64,000 bases of DNA from Bactrocera neohumeralis (lineage: Eukaryota > Arthropoda > Insecta > Diptera > Tephritidae). The stretch is taken from the NCBI RefSeq assembly GCF_024586455.1, contig NC_065919.1, positions 14,610,368-14,674,367 of the forward strand, given 5' to 3'. Positions 1-12,700 of the stretch are shown here, one piece after another (position 1 is the first letter of the stretch; each line of letters opens with the position of its first letter). The notes beneath the pieces were generated by a model. That model saw nothing but the letters and a program-made list of their open reading frames with translations, made no database searches and was not told the origin of the DNA. The translations under genes were made by a program, and so were the position numbers.

Positions 1-792
1 AAAATAAAAAATTATATAAAATGTATTATATAATGTATTAAATGTATAAAAAAATGAAATTTGTAAAAAACTAATTATAAAACAAAACTATAAATATACA
101 TGTATTATAACTGCTTACACGTCGTACCAGGTGCATGAAAGTATACATACATACGTACGAATGAATAATATTTGTAATATAAATCCACTAAGCCATAAAT
201 AAAGATATTAAAGTGAAATTTGGCACAAAGGATCGCATTAGGGGGGGCATATTTGAAGCAATTGTTTTGGAAAAGTGGGCGTGGCCCCGCCCCCTACTAA
301 GTTTTTTGTACATATCTCGGAAACTACTATAGCTATGTCAACCAAGGTCTACAGAGTCGTTTCCTTAAAATTCGGATAATAACCAAAAAAACGCCCACCT
401 TTAATATTATTAATAAAAATTATTTAAATTAAAAATGTATTTACATAAATTTTATTAATATCAATTAAATTTTATTTAAAAACTACAAAAGTTTTATTTA
501 AAAAATATTTTCATCAACTGTCTGTTAAGTGTTTCTGTTTCAATACAAAACAAAACGGAAACATCGACAATTAAATGCTTTTATTAATATCGTATTCCAA
601 ATATATTAATAACGACCTTAAACTCAAAACAGTTTTAAAGTGCATAACAAAGACGAACAAAATAATATACATATAATAATCCGTAAATCAAGTCATTAAA
701 AAGCAACTTTTTATAAAGTGTATAAACTGAGAAGTTGATCTCAACTAAACAATAGTTGTATACAAATACATATATACATATATACATCAACA
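1..792. other. 5' flank and probable 5' UTR of SNF4Agamma
   Basis: AT-rich DNA with no convincing coding frame. A GC-richer dispersed repeat sits at about 211-400. The last 150 bases before the ATG at 793 are A-rich with CATA steps, as expected for a fly 5' UTR, and the start context (ATCAACAATG) is good. No TATA box or initiator could be assigned. Confidence 0.5.
211..400. repeat. Dispersed tephritid-type repeat (GTGGGCGTGGCCCCGCCCCC)
   Basis: A GC-rich core (AAAGTGGGCGTGGCCCCGCC) is followed by 'acatatctcggaaactact' and 'tctacagagtcgtttcctt'. I recognise this as a phrase repeated in tephritid genomes; that recognition is from memory. It differs in base composition from its AT-rich surroundings. 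No ends were resolved, so class and exact limits are unknown. Confidence 0.5.
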
Positions 793-3700
793 ATGTTTCG
801 TCGTCGTTCTGTCGTCGAGTCACCGCTCCCTCCGCCACCACCCGAGATACGTGTCAATCATTTGCCTGTCACCGATTATTGCACAGCATCCACAAAAAAG
901 TCGGCACTAATTCGCGCTGCATTGCAACAGCGCGCCAAAGGTCGCTCGCTCAGCAATTCGCCAATAAATCGCAAGAAAAAGTTTCATCATTTACCCATAC
1001 TCTTAGACGAAGAAACCGATGAGGCGACGCTCAGCAGTGACGAACAAGCCATAGGTGGCTACGTGGGCTACGACTATGATAATGGTGGTGATAGTAGCGT
1101 CGACTACCTCGGTACCCATACAGCGGATATAGGAGACGGCGCACGGCATTCACGGCATCACGTTAGCCGACGCGACCATACAAGAAATCTAAATAGTTTC
1201 GGTAATAGTTTGGGTACAACGCGTTATAATCGTTTGGTCACTGGCCTTCCGACAATGTCGACAAGCATACAAAGTGGACAACGGATGCACCAACAACAAC
1301 AACACCAGTACAAATCAGCGTTGCGTACAAAACAATATCAACAACAGCAAGAACAAGAACAAGAAGCACCACAAAAGTCGCGTTTACATCATCCACTTGT
1401 AAGAGACAGACGCGAGTCGATTGCTACCAGCCGACCTACGGCCAGCATCGAACGCTCACCAGTACGGGAATGTATACTTGTGCGACGACGTAGTGATTTC
1501 ACCGATCGTGAATATCAAGAATATTTACGACAGTGTAAAAAGCAGGAATACGAACAACAATACCCAGAGCAGTACCCGCAAAAGCAGACACATTTGCATC
1601 CACACTTTACGAGAGCAACGCATGTAAGTTGACTTGATGGTATGCCCTCTTTCGTGTTGCACGCAGTGGCGTAGCTACAACTTCGGGCGCCCGGGGCCAA
1701 GGATGTTCTGCCGCCCCCTTTATCTACCTACCTACAAGTTTCAAAAGTGAATTTTTCGATATTCGATATTAAGTATATAAAATTTAGGAACTAGAAGCCA
1801 CGCAAATTCTGAAGTTCCAAAATTCTCACAATACGGTTTTTGGGAAATTGATAGTAAATTTACAAGACATCTTATTAAAAGCCATACAAAAAACCCATTT
1901 TCGCCCTATATCTTGTACACTTTTGACACAATTTGCAGGAATTTAATTAAATACCATTTTTGAAAATTTGGAGAAATAAAAGTATTTGCTGCATTCAAAG
2001 CATAGGGTAACTGTGAGAGTGACACGTCGCTAGACAAAGCTAGAAAAGTGCAAAATTAATATTTTTCATTGTTATTCAGATTATTACATTGTGAGTGTAC
2101 AACTCTTTATCTTTTAAAATAAATTTTGTAAAAAAATTTGTTGAAGTATTTTTCTGAATATTAAAAAACAGCGAAGATCGTTTTTCCGCCCCAAGACGTT
2201 GCGCCCGGGGCGACGGCCCCCTTCGCCCCCCTAGCTACGCCACAGGTTGCACGCATGCCTTTTCGTAAAAGTCTTGCCAACTTCCGCACACAATTGGTCT
2301 CAAGATTGAATAAACCTTGTGTTTATATATCTGAAGTGTGGAAGTTGCAAGTTTGTGAACCCAACGTTTTATGTTTCGTTGAGTCGTATTGAACATAATT
2401 TTCTAGACGAGCTTGCTGAACATTTGAAACCTCTTCAATGTAAATTTAAAGAGAAATTATTATACTTATATGTTTATAGTCTCCAACCAACCTTCAAAAC
2501 ACCGGCTCCATCGTTATTGCTTTCCGTCAAGTACAATTTTGCACTTCTATCTGCTGTTATTGATTCACTTATTATACCATTTTCAAGGGAATTTTCCTTT
2601 TCTTGGTAATCGTGTTAAATTTATTATTACTTTTTAATTCCTCTCTAACTCTTGCCTAGACGTCAACGTACGCCGGCTTGCCTCTATGTCAATACCTGTA
2701 TGCTATCGCATCTCGCTCCACGTCTGACGTTTCACGCTTTATTGTGGCTCATTGTGTACTTATTCCGGTCATGTGTATACAAGTAATTATAGTGTGTAAA
2801 ATGGTATGGAAAATAGCAGCGAATACATACATATGTACATATATGAATGACGGGTATAATATATGGCATATCGTATGTGCTTTATTCAGATGTGTACGCT
2901 GCAAAATTATGGTGGATTTCCCTGTTGTGAATGGAAGCGTTCATGATAGCGCTCATTGTGTTATTTACTACAACGTTGTAACATACAAAAAACTTGATTT
3001 TGGTTGGTCAGTTTTTATGACAGCTACATGCTTTAGTGTTCCGTTTTGATTAATATCTTCATAGAATATACTGTTGTCTTGGACAATAATCCATACCAAA
3101 TTTTCATGATGATATCTCGTCAAATTAAGTGGTTACAATTTGAAGGCCAAAAAAAGAAAGAAGAGAAGAAGAATATTCCAGAACTTTTTTCTGAGAAAAC
3201 TTTAAATTTACTGATCCAAAAATTTGTACACATATTATGGTATCTTTTAATGGCATTTTAAGACTTAGTATTAGTAAAAATATTTATTTGAAAAGGAACT
3301 ACAGCTGATCTCCAGGGGCTCCTTTAAAAAAAGACGTTTGCGGTGACCACTATATTTCTCTGATATTAAAAAACGCCGACATGACTATATTGACATAAAA
3401 TAGGTCATACAATTGAATCTGTAAACAATATTGTTGTTGTTGTATCGTCAAAACGCTCTTCCAAAATTTTTATAGAATACAGCCGACTTGGCAGTCTTTC
3501 GAATATTAAAAGTTCGGAACCGTTCTGGTTACGTAGAACTGGCCGCCGTTGAAACAGAGCTAAAGAGATTCTTAAATCCGCTTTAATCACGGAATACATT
3601 ACACACTAAATTCGTCATTCTTTCAATATATGAAAAAATAAACTTTTTTAACTTTAAAATAGTATTAATATCTAAAAATACCATAATTTTCGCTTAAAAT

Positions 3701-6700
3701 TGCGACGCATTTCCACCTATTTTTTCCATATTTTCATTTCGTCAGGGCAATATTTGCCTTTAGTTTTTAGCATATCAATATTAATTAAGTAATAACGCTT
3801 AAAAGTTGTTAATTTGATTACAAAGTGTTTCAACTGAGTGTATCAACATTTTCAGGTTGAGGCAGGTAATTTATAAGTGGTTAGGAAAAATTCACTGACG
3901 TCAGCAGAGTCATTTGTGAACAACACAAAAAACAAAGAAATACAACTTAAAGTGCTAAAAAGTAGAAAGCAAATTAAATAAACTGAAATACCTTTTGTAA
4001 CATAACAGTAAAATAATGTGTGCCTTGCGCTATAAAATTAATAATGCATAAAAATTAATGGATGCTAAGGTGTAATAAACATTTTTGGTATTTTTGAATA
4101 AAACTTTTAGAAAAAATGGAAATTGTGAAAACTTTTGCACTCGACAAACACGAAAATAAATTTAAAAGCATTTTAAAATTTTTGTATTCCCTTGATAATC
4201 TATGTTTTATTTGTTTTTCAGTTGCCAGTTGCTGATCCATTCCTGGAAAAAGTAAACCTCTCCGATTTTGGTAAGTTCAAAAAAAATTTTAATAATTTTT
4301 AATGTTTCTATGTATACAAACTCGTACACAACACCATGACATGACACTGTGTATCTATAGTATTAGTGTTATATTTATTTTATAATTAGTACATTTCCGT
4401 AGAAACGCAAAAACGACTTATTGCATAAAGAAAAAGTAAACAAAATAATTAAAAATATATAAGAAAATGACAAAAACATATTAAAAAATGTAGAGCGTTT
4501 TTGAAATTATATTATATATAATATATAAAAAAAAAAATAAAAAATAAAAAAAAGAAAAAAATATAAAAAATATATAAAAAAATTAAATAAAAAATAATAA
4601 TAATAATAAAAAATTTGAAAATTGCTAATTCGTTTTAAAGCAGAAAAACAACCAAGTGAAATCAACAAAATATTTTTAATATGTAGATATGCACATTAGG
4701 GTGGGTACAAAAGTATGGAAAAGAAAACACAAAATGACTTATAAAAATACATTAAAAATTATAAAAATATATTAAAAAAATTAAGAGTTTTAGAAATTAT
4801 AAAAATATATAAAAAAATAAAAAATATATAAAAAAATAAAAATATGAAAAATAAATAAAAATAAAGATATAAACAATAGATAAAAATAATAAAAAAATTT
4901 GGAAATTGCTAATTCGTTTTAAAACAGAAAAACAACCAACCAAAGTCAACAAAATACTTATGTATAATGTATAGATATGTACATTAGGGTTGGTACAAAA
5001 ATATGGAAAAGAAAAGAAATAAATTTGCCTTAAATCATACAAACTTCAACCGTTGGTGTTAGATTTACGAAAAAAGCGTAATAGACCTTTTTCAAAAGCG
5101 TTAAATTTTCTAAAACATCCACAAAACCAAATATGTTTTGAAGTAGCTGGAGAATCGTCCCGTTACAATTAATAACTCATACTTGGATAGCCTTTCATAG
5201 AGGTGTCTATAAACCCATTTTTAAGAGTACCAAGCGCGAAAAAAAATTTTTTGTACCCACCCTAATGTACGGAGCTACATACATATAGATGCTGGAGTTT
5301 ATTTAATATGTCATTTAGCACAGTTGTCGATAGAATCAGTTTAATATAAACAACAAGAATAATATGATAAATATTTTATGCTTGTGCCAATTAATTTACA
5401 ATTAATTAAACTTTTACAAATGAATTTTTTATGCTTTAACTTATTTGATCTATTTCACATTTTATGCTGGCACATTGTCAAAATTCGGCACACTTCTTAG
5501 AAAGATATTTATTTTTGTTGTAAAACATTTGTTTTTTTTAATATGCTTATCACCACATTTTTTGTTTTTGCCACCGCTTCAAAATTAAAAAAAAAATTAT
5601 CAGCGACTAAGCATTGGCAGCGACGCAAATTCTTTGGCTTGTGTGGGCAACTGACAGTGAACAGCTTACATTAATCAAGCTGCCGGACGGAAAGTGGCAT
5701 ATAAATAACATTTCTCACACTCGAAATATTTTAATAATTTCATTTTAGATTTAATATTTCGTTAAATATATCCAAAATATATATATACACGTATATATGT
5801 ATACGGTCGCATGAAGATTAGTTTCTGCTAGTCGTCGAGGGTCTAAAATATCTAAAAAAATGTGCTTAAAAAAACACTGAAAATTAATATGTTTAAGATT
5901 AAAGATGTTTTTACACAGCCTTTTTCCAAGAGAGTGAAATAATCTAACATTTGGAAGCAATAGCACCGAAATTAGTCGCAGTTGTGTTTTTGTTGAAGTA
6001 TTTCTATACAAATATATGGAGAATAATTGAGTTAAAATTACTAAGGCCTAAACTTTTAATTGTTGGTAGAGTGTGACTCTTATGCGTTTTTCGATATCTT
6101 TATGATGTCAGTACTACACTCCTTGATTGTATTTTGGCAGCGCACTATATTGGGTACGTTTTTCCGTAGCTACTTGCCAAACCTTTCACTCTTACCATTA
6201 TACTCAAACCAGCTTTGAGGCAGTCGCTAAAAGCTATATTAGGCCTTTTAGGCCAATTAGGCCTTCCTCAAGAATACCTCCTGCTGACATATTTTTTTTG
6301 TTTTTAAATTTAATTTTTATTTATTTATTTTTTTTTAATTTAATTTTTATTTATTTATTATTTTTTTTAATTTAATATTAATTTTATTTTATTTGATTTT
6401 ATTTATTTATTTTTTTTTGTAAAAGAAAATTGTGAGTAAAAACATGTTTTGTAATTTTAGCCCGCCAGTTGGCGCATTAACGTGCAATTATCTGATAACA
6501 TGTCTCAGCGTTGTATACTCGTATATAAATTAATTAGCATGGTTTTGGCAAATGAACAAATTTCACTCCCAAGCACACCCCTATTATTATTGTCGACAAT
6601 TCGACTTAACATTTCACGCTCTTGTAAATAGGTTAATCATACATACTCATATATATATATATCGTATATACATACATACCTGGTAAATAAAAACTAATTT

Positions 6701-9700
6701 GTAATACTCATAAAGTTTGTCAATCATGCCAGGAAATTTTTTTTTGTGTGTCAGAGATTTGAAGAAAAGCTTGTCTGAATCCTAATTATGAATATTGGGA
6801 ATGTATTAATATGAAAAAAAGTTTACTTTGGTTGCACCGAAGCTAAAAACCCTTGATAGATACACCTCTTTTAGCAACTACATGCTATATATGTATGTAC
6901 ATAACTAAATCTGAAGACGTCAGCGGCCAACGGTTTGCAATCAACAGAAGGCGTTTTGCTAGTTCTGTACAATGTTGGCTCAAAAAGTATCGCGAATTTT
7001 GTATTTCTTAAGAAAATAAAATAAAAAATAAATAAAAAGATAAATAAACATTCTTGAAAATCTATTTTTTTTTTTGAACATTGAAAACACTTCCAAAAGC
7101 AATTTTTGTGAACTTGTTTAGCTCCTTCTTCGATGCAGTGTTTATCTCCTCAATCGTAGCGTCGTTCTTTTATGGGCCACTTCAGTTTTGGGAACGGACT
7201 AGGTCCGCAGGAATGCGGTGGCTGAGGCACCATCAATAAGTTGTTTTTGGTCAATCGTTGTGTTTAGTTTCTCAGCAATTTCTCTAAGAGTGATTTGACT
7301 ATTGGTCAATACCATTTTCTTCATTTCATTAGTGTTTTCGTCTTTCCTAGACCTGCTCGCCGCAGTCAATATTCGTAATGCAGTGGATACGCACTTAATT
7401 TTGTTTTTCACACAAAAGTTAATACAGTTTCTTTGGTAAATTTTTTGTAATTAGCAAAACTTGAAGACTTGGACGTCCAAGCCAAACAAGCAGCTATCAA
7501 AAATTAACTAAAACTTCAAAAATAGTAGCAACATAATAAAACAAGCGAAAATCGGAAAAAAATCAAAATACTAAATACTTTTTGTACAAACCTAATTTGG
7601 CCACGTTATTTGAAATTAGTGATCTTCAAGACCATTTAATGTTACTTAAGGGGTTACATGGGTTTCCTCAGATAAAAAACAGCCTTTTACAACAACTTTT
7701 TTCTCATATAAAAAATTAAATACTTTATTAGAATTTTTATTGTTACAAACATACACATTTTCACAAAGAAATTTCGAAATTTTTGGAAAAAATATTTTAA
7801 ACATTTTTTTTAAATAGTTGTAAACGAAAAAAATCCTTCGTCCAAGTCTTTAAGAATTATATCTCATAGACCTGTGTAAACTTTCATGAAGATCGGTTGA
7901 GTAGTTCTAGAGAAATCTTGCCAACCGACTTCAAAAACACAGTTTCGAGAAAAATGCCTTAAAAGACGGCGCTCTTAGCCTCGAGCGCACAAGTTCTCAA
8001 GGCTATATCTCCGAAACTATTACTCGAATCAACTTGAAAAAATTGATTAAACCTAAGTAACCCCTTAAAAATAATATTATCTTGCTTTTGATCGGCCAGT
8101 TTGTATGGCAGCTATAAGCGATAGTAAAATGAACCGATTTTGGGGAGAAAATAATGCGTGTGAAATTTCAGATCGTCATGCTGATCATTTATACAAATTG
8201 TATGGGGTCTTTGGCATTTTCTGCTGGGTAGAAAACTTCGTGGCAAAACTACGAATGATTAGAACACCCTAATGTACACTCTTATTTAAACACATCAGTA
8301 TATACCTTTTTATACTTTTATTTAAAAAAGGGATTTTAGACATTTATAAATTTTTAATGACAATTTACACACATTTGGCAGCACATTTATTTTGCCTACC
8401 ACCAATTGTGGTTGCTTTTTATTACAATTTTTAATTTGCCGCAAACACATGCAATAAATAACAGCGACAATTAATTATTATGTATAAGCGGCTATTTACG
8501 TGTGGCTATAAAGATTTATATTTGCACACTTTACAACAATAAACACACGTATAAATGCATGTATCCATGTGAGGAAGTATACATATATGTATATATGTAC
8601 GCAATATATATGTATGTATACAAAAAATCTCCTTCTTTCAATTTACATCTGATTTTTTTCACTTGCACTTGTCTAATTGTCCGTCTAGATTTATTGCATC
8701 GCATTGAGCGTGTCTCTTGACTCTGTGCGAAATTCTAAACTCATTGTGCACCAAAATTCTAAACACACTCGCATTTTAATTGCCGCAAACAAACTCAAAA
8801 TTGTTGCAACTCAATTTTCTTTTGCTTTTATTCAGCTTTTCGTTGAGTATTTGAATTCTTTTGCTGCGCTAATGAGTTCAAGTTTGCCGTAGCGCTTTTC
8901 TCTAAAAACACAATCGCTTTGTGCTATTTTTCGTGAGAAAATTTCCGAAAAATATCAAGATCTCTTAATGCACACAACTTGAGTGTATGAAGCGATCTTT
9001 CTTCAGAAATTTGTAGTTTCAAGTTTTTTTCATTTTTTTAATTTTGTTTTTGTGCATGAAAATCGATGTAGAGGATTTTCCTCAATGCCGAAGCTGTCGG
9101 CGTTGGTGAGCGGCTGATAGAGGAAAATAGTATCTATAAATGATCGTGAAAATTTGCGCGCACTACAACAAACGTATGGTGGTGATCTATTGGTCAGTCT
9201 GTGATAAAATTTCGAGACGTTTAGAACGAAATTTATTTCTGCAAATAGATGAAAGCAAACGTAAATTAGCACAGAAAATATGGATGGCAAGCAAGAAAGC
9301 TGAGCCAAAGTGTGTTACGGTGACAGTGGCGTCACCGCCTAACCAAATCGTAAAAACCATGCAAATTTGTTGTTTATAAATAAGCAAACGGAAAATGTCG
9401 TAAAGAAAAATGCTGCAAATTAACGTCAAATAACGTGGAGAAAACGAAAATAAATGAAGGAAAACATTAAATTTTAAAGTTTCAACTCGAAAAAAACTAG
9501 TGTTGTGATATTGATAGTGTCTGATATGAAATTAATTAAAAATAAGTTTCGGTATAAATTTTAAAAATCTGTTTCGCTTGTTACCAAGAGCAGCACGATT
9601 ATTCAAAATTTCAGCTCGCTAATTACGCTAAAAACAAATGACAAATCTGCAAAAGTGCATGCATCGTTAGGACTACAAGGAAATGAAACACCATTAAAAT

Positions 9701-12700
9701 AAAAAAATAAAAATAAAATAATAAGATTTGTCTGCAATAAATAAATAAGTTTCACCTGCTAAACCAATCAAGCAGCTCACTTAGTTGTGTGCAAAACGAA
9801 AAGTGTAGTGAAATGAAAAGCTTACATTTTAAACACATTGAACCGTTTGTATTTAATCGCCGAAATATTTTTAAAGTGCAAAAATCGTAAATGACAACGA
9901 CTAATAGATAACAACAACAATAACCTTCACCCCTTTTCGTTGAACGAAAGCAAAAAGACAAACGAAGAGCTAATTAATGAAATTCAAAAACAAAAACTAA
10001 ATAAAAAACGCTTTTGAAAAGTTTTTTTTTCTAAGTAAAAAATAATAAAATAAATAAGCAATAATATTACAGTAAATTAATATTATAATAAAAAAATAAA
10101 TAAATTAAGAAATATTTAAAAACAAATAATAAATATATAACAACAATAATAATAATGAAAAAATAAAATAATGATAAAAGAATAAATTGAATAAAGAATA
10201 ATAATTAAAAATGTATAAACAACAATATTGAAATAATATAATAAAAAATTAATTAATAATTAATGAAATTCAAAAACAAAAATTAAATAAAAAACGCTTT
10301 TGAAAAGATTTGTTTAAAGTTAATTAAATAATAAAAATAAAACAATAATGAAATAAATAAAAAAAGACAATAAATTAAAGTAAATAAATAGTATAATAAA
10401 AAATAAATTTAAAAAAATTTAAAGAAAATTAATAAAAATATTAATAAAATATATAAACAATTATCTTAAAATAATATAATAAAAACTTAATTTAATTTAT
10501 ATATTTTAAACAAATTTCTTAAAATAATACAATCAAAACTTAATTAAAAAAAAAATATTTAAGAATTAAATTAAAAAATTAATTAATAATTAATGAAATT
10601 CAAAAACAAAAATTAAAAAAAAACGCTTTTGAAGGGATTTTTTAAAGTTAATTAAATAATAATAATAAAATAAATAAAAAACAATGAATTAAAGTAAATA
10701 AATAATACAACAAAAAATAAATTTAAAAAAATGTAACGAAAATTAATAAAAATATTAATAAAATATATAAACAATTATCTTAAAATAATATAATAAAAAC
10801 TTAATTAATAAAAAATTATTTAAGAATTAAATTAAAAAATTAATTAATAATTAATGAAATTCAAAAACAAAAATTAAATAAAAAAACACTTTTGAAAAAT
10901 ATTTTTTTCAAGGTTACAAAAATAATAAATTAAAAAAAAAAATTAATATAAATATAAAATTTATAAAAAAAATTAAATAATGCCAAAAGAATAAATTTAA
11001 TTAAAAATAATAAAATATATAATCAATAATATTAAAATAATAATAATAAAATATATAAATAATTTTAAAAATAAAAAAGTAAATAAAAAATACTCATTTC
11101 CAAAATCTGCTTTGCAATAAACATATTAAAGTTCCTGTATGGTTTGATGGTTCAAAATAATTATTTCTCATAAACGATTATTTGCTAGTTGAACACAGCA
11201 ATAATGAATGCATTTAACGTTACTTTAGCGGCACTCGAAGAACTTAACTCGAATATATGGTATAACAATCGACTACACCGCTTGTCTGAGTGTTTCTTTT
11301 CGATCTTGTAAGATGCGTTTTGGACTGATTCTACAAATAGAGGATTTCAAAATTTCAACATAGAAATTAAAAATTCTGCTCAAATTTTTTGAGAATCCTT
11401 TGCTTTGCATAAAATCTCTCTTATATGCATTAGCCACATTTTCATAGACATTTTTGCTTATTCAAATATTTTGAAAATGAAACAATGTGCTGTATGTGCT
11501 TTCTTTATCCTGAATTTATAATCCAAGAACCATTACTTTCGCTTCTTGTTCCATTTTTTATGAGATAACATATTCTAAAGCCTGATATATCTCATTTTTT
11601 TTTATATTTGCTATTTTTTTGTAATATTTGTTTTTTTTTCATATATTTGTTGTTTTTTCTCGCTAGACACATTGCCTGCAGCCAAATCGAGTGGTGGGTG
11701 TGTTTTTGGCAGCACCCACTTTCTATTCAAATTTTTTTCGTTTGTGGCTCTCCCTACATAGTATTTGTTGCCGCTAAAGCTTTGATAGCGTTGGATATTG
11801 TTTATACACCCACTATGTATGCATCATCATCTATTTACAAGCATACTATACTCAGCTATATAATCACATATGTATGTATATACTATATGTATGTACATAT
11901 ATATAAACATAAATATGGCATGGGCTTGAGAAAAGGCAGCTCGTGGACGTAAAGAATGAAATATATAATTTTTCTACATTTTTTGCTTATATTATTTATG
12001 AGAACACAAATTTTATTTTTTATTTACTTTTTTGTTTTATTTTATAGATCTATTTGTTAAATTATTATATGTATATATAAATTTTATGGTTTAATTGCAT
12101 TTGTATTTGTATTTTTTATTCCTTTGTGATTATCATCATTACTGTTCTTTAATTTATTATCACCACCGCTTTGATATACCTAGACCAATTTTCTTATGTT
12201 TTCAAAATACCGGGGTTTCCAATAGGGATGATATTATTTCTTAGTGTCGTTTCGGCCATTTTTGATATGTCATGATTTTTAATTTTTTTTTTCATTGTAT
12301 TCAGTAATGTTTACAATTTCATCATTTCCATAATATATATGCAAGAACAACTTTTACAAATTATTCAATTTTATTATCAAATAATCGTTCGCCAATTGCA
12401 ACTTTTCGTGCGCTTTTGCCATTTTATGGTCGTAATAATGTTGCGGTCAATAAATAAAACAATCGGTTCTGGTGCAAAGAAAATCGACAAATTATTCATG
12501 AATAACCATTACACTCACCTAAATTGACAGTTTGGTGTGGTTTTTGGTCTAGTGGAATCATCGGCCCGTACTTCGTTCGAAATGATGCTAATGACACCGT
12601 TACTGTCAATGCAGAGCGGTTTAGATCGATGATAACCAACTTTTTATGACCGCAATTGAAAGAAGTTGATTTTGGCAACATCTGGTTCCAACGAGACGTT

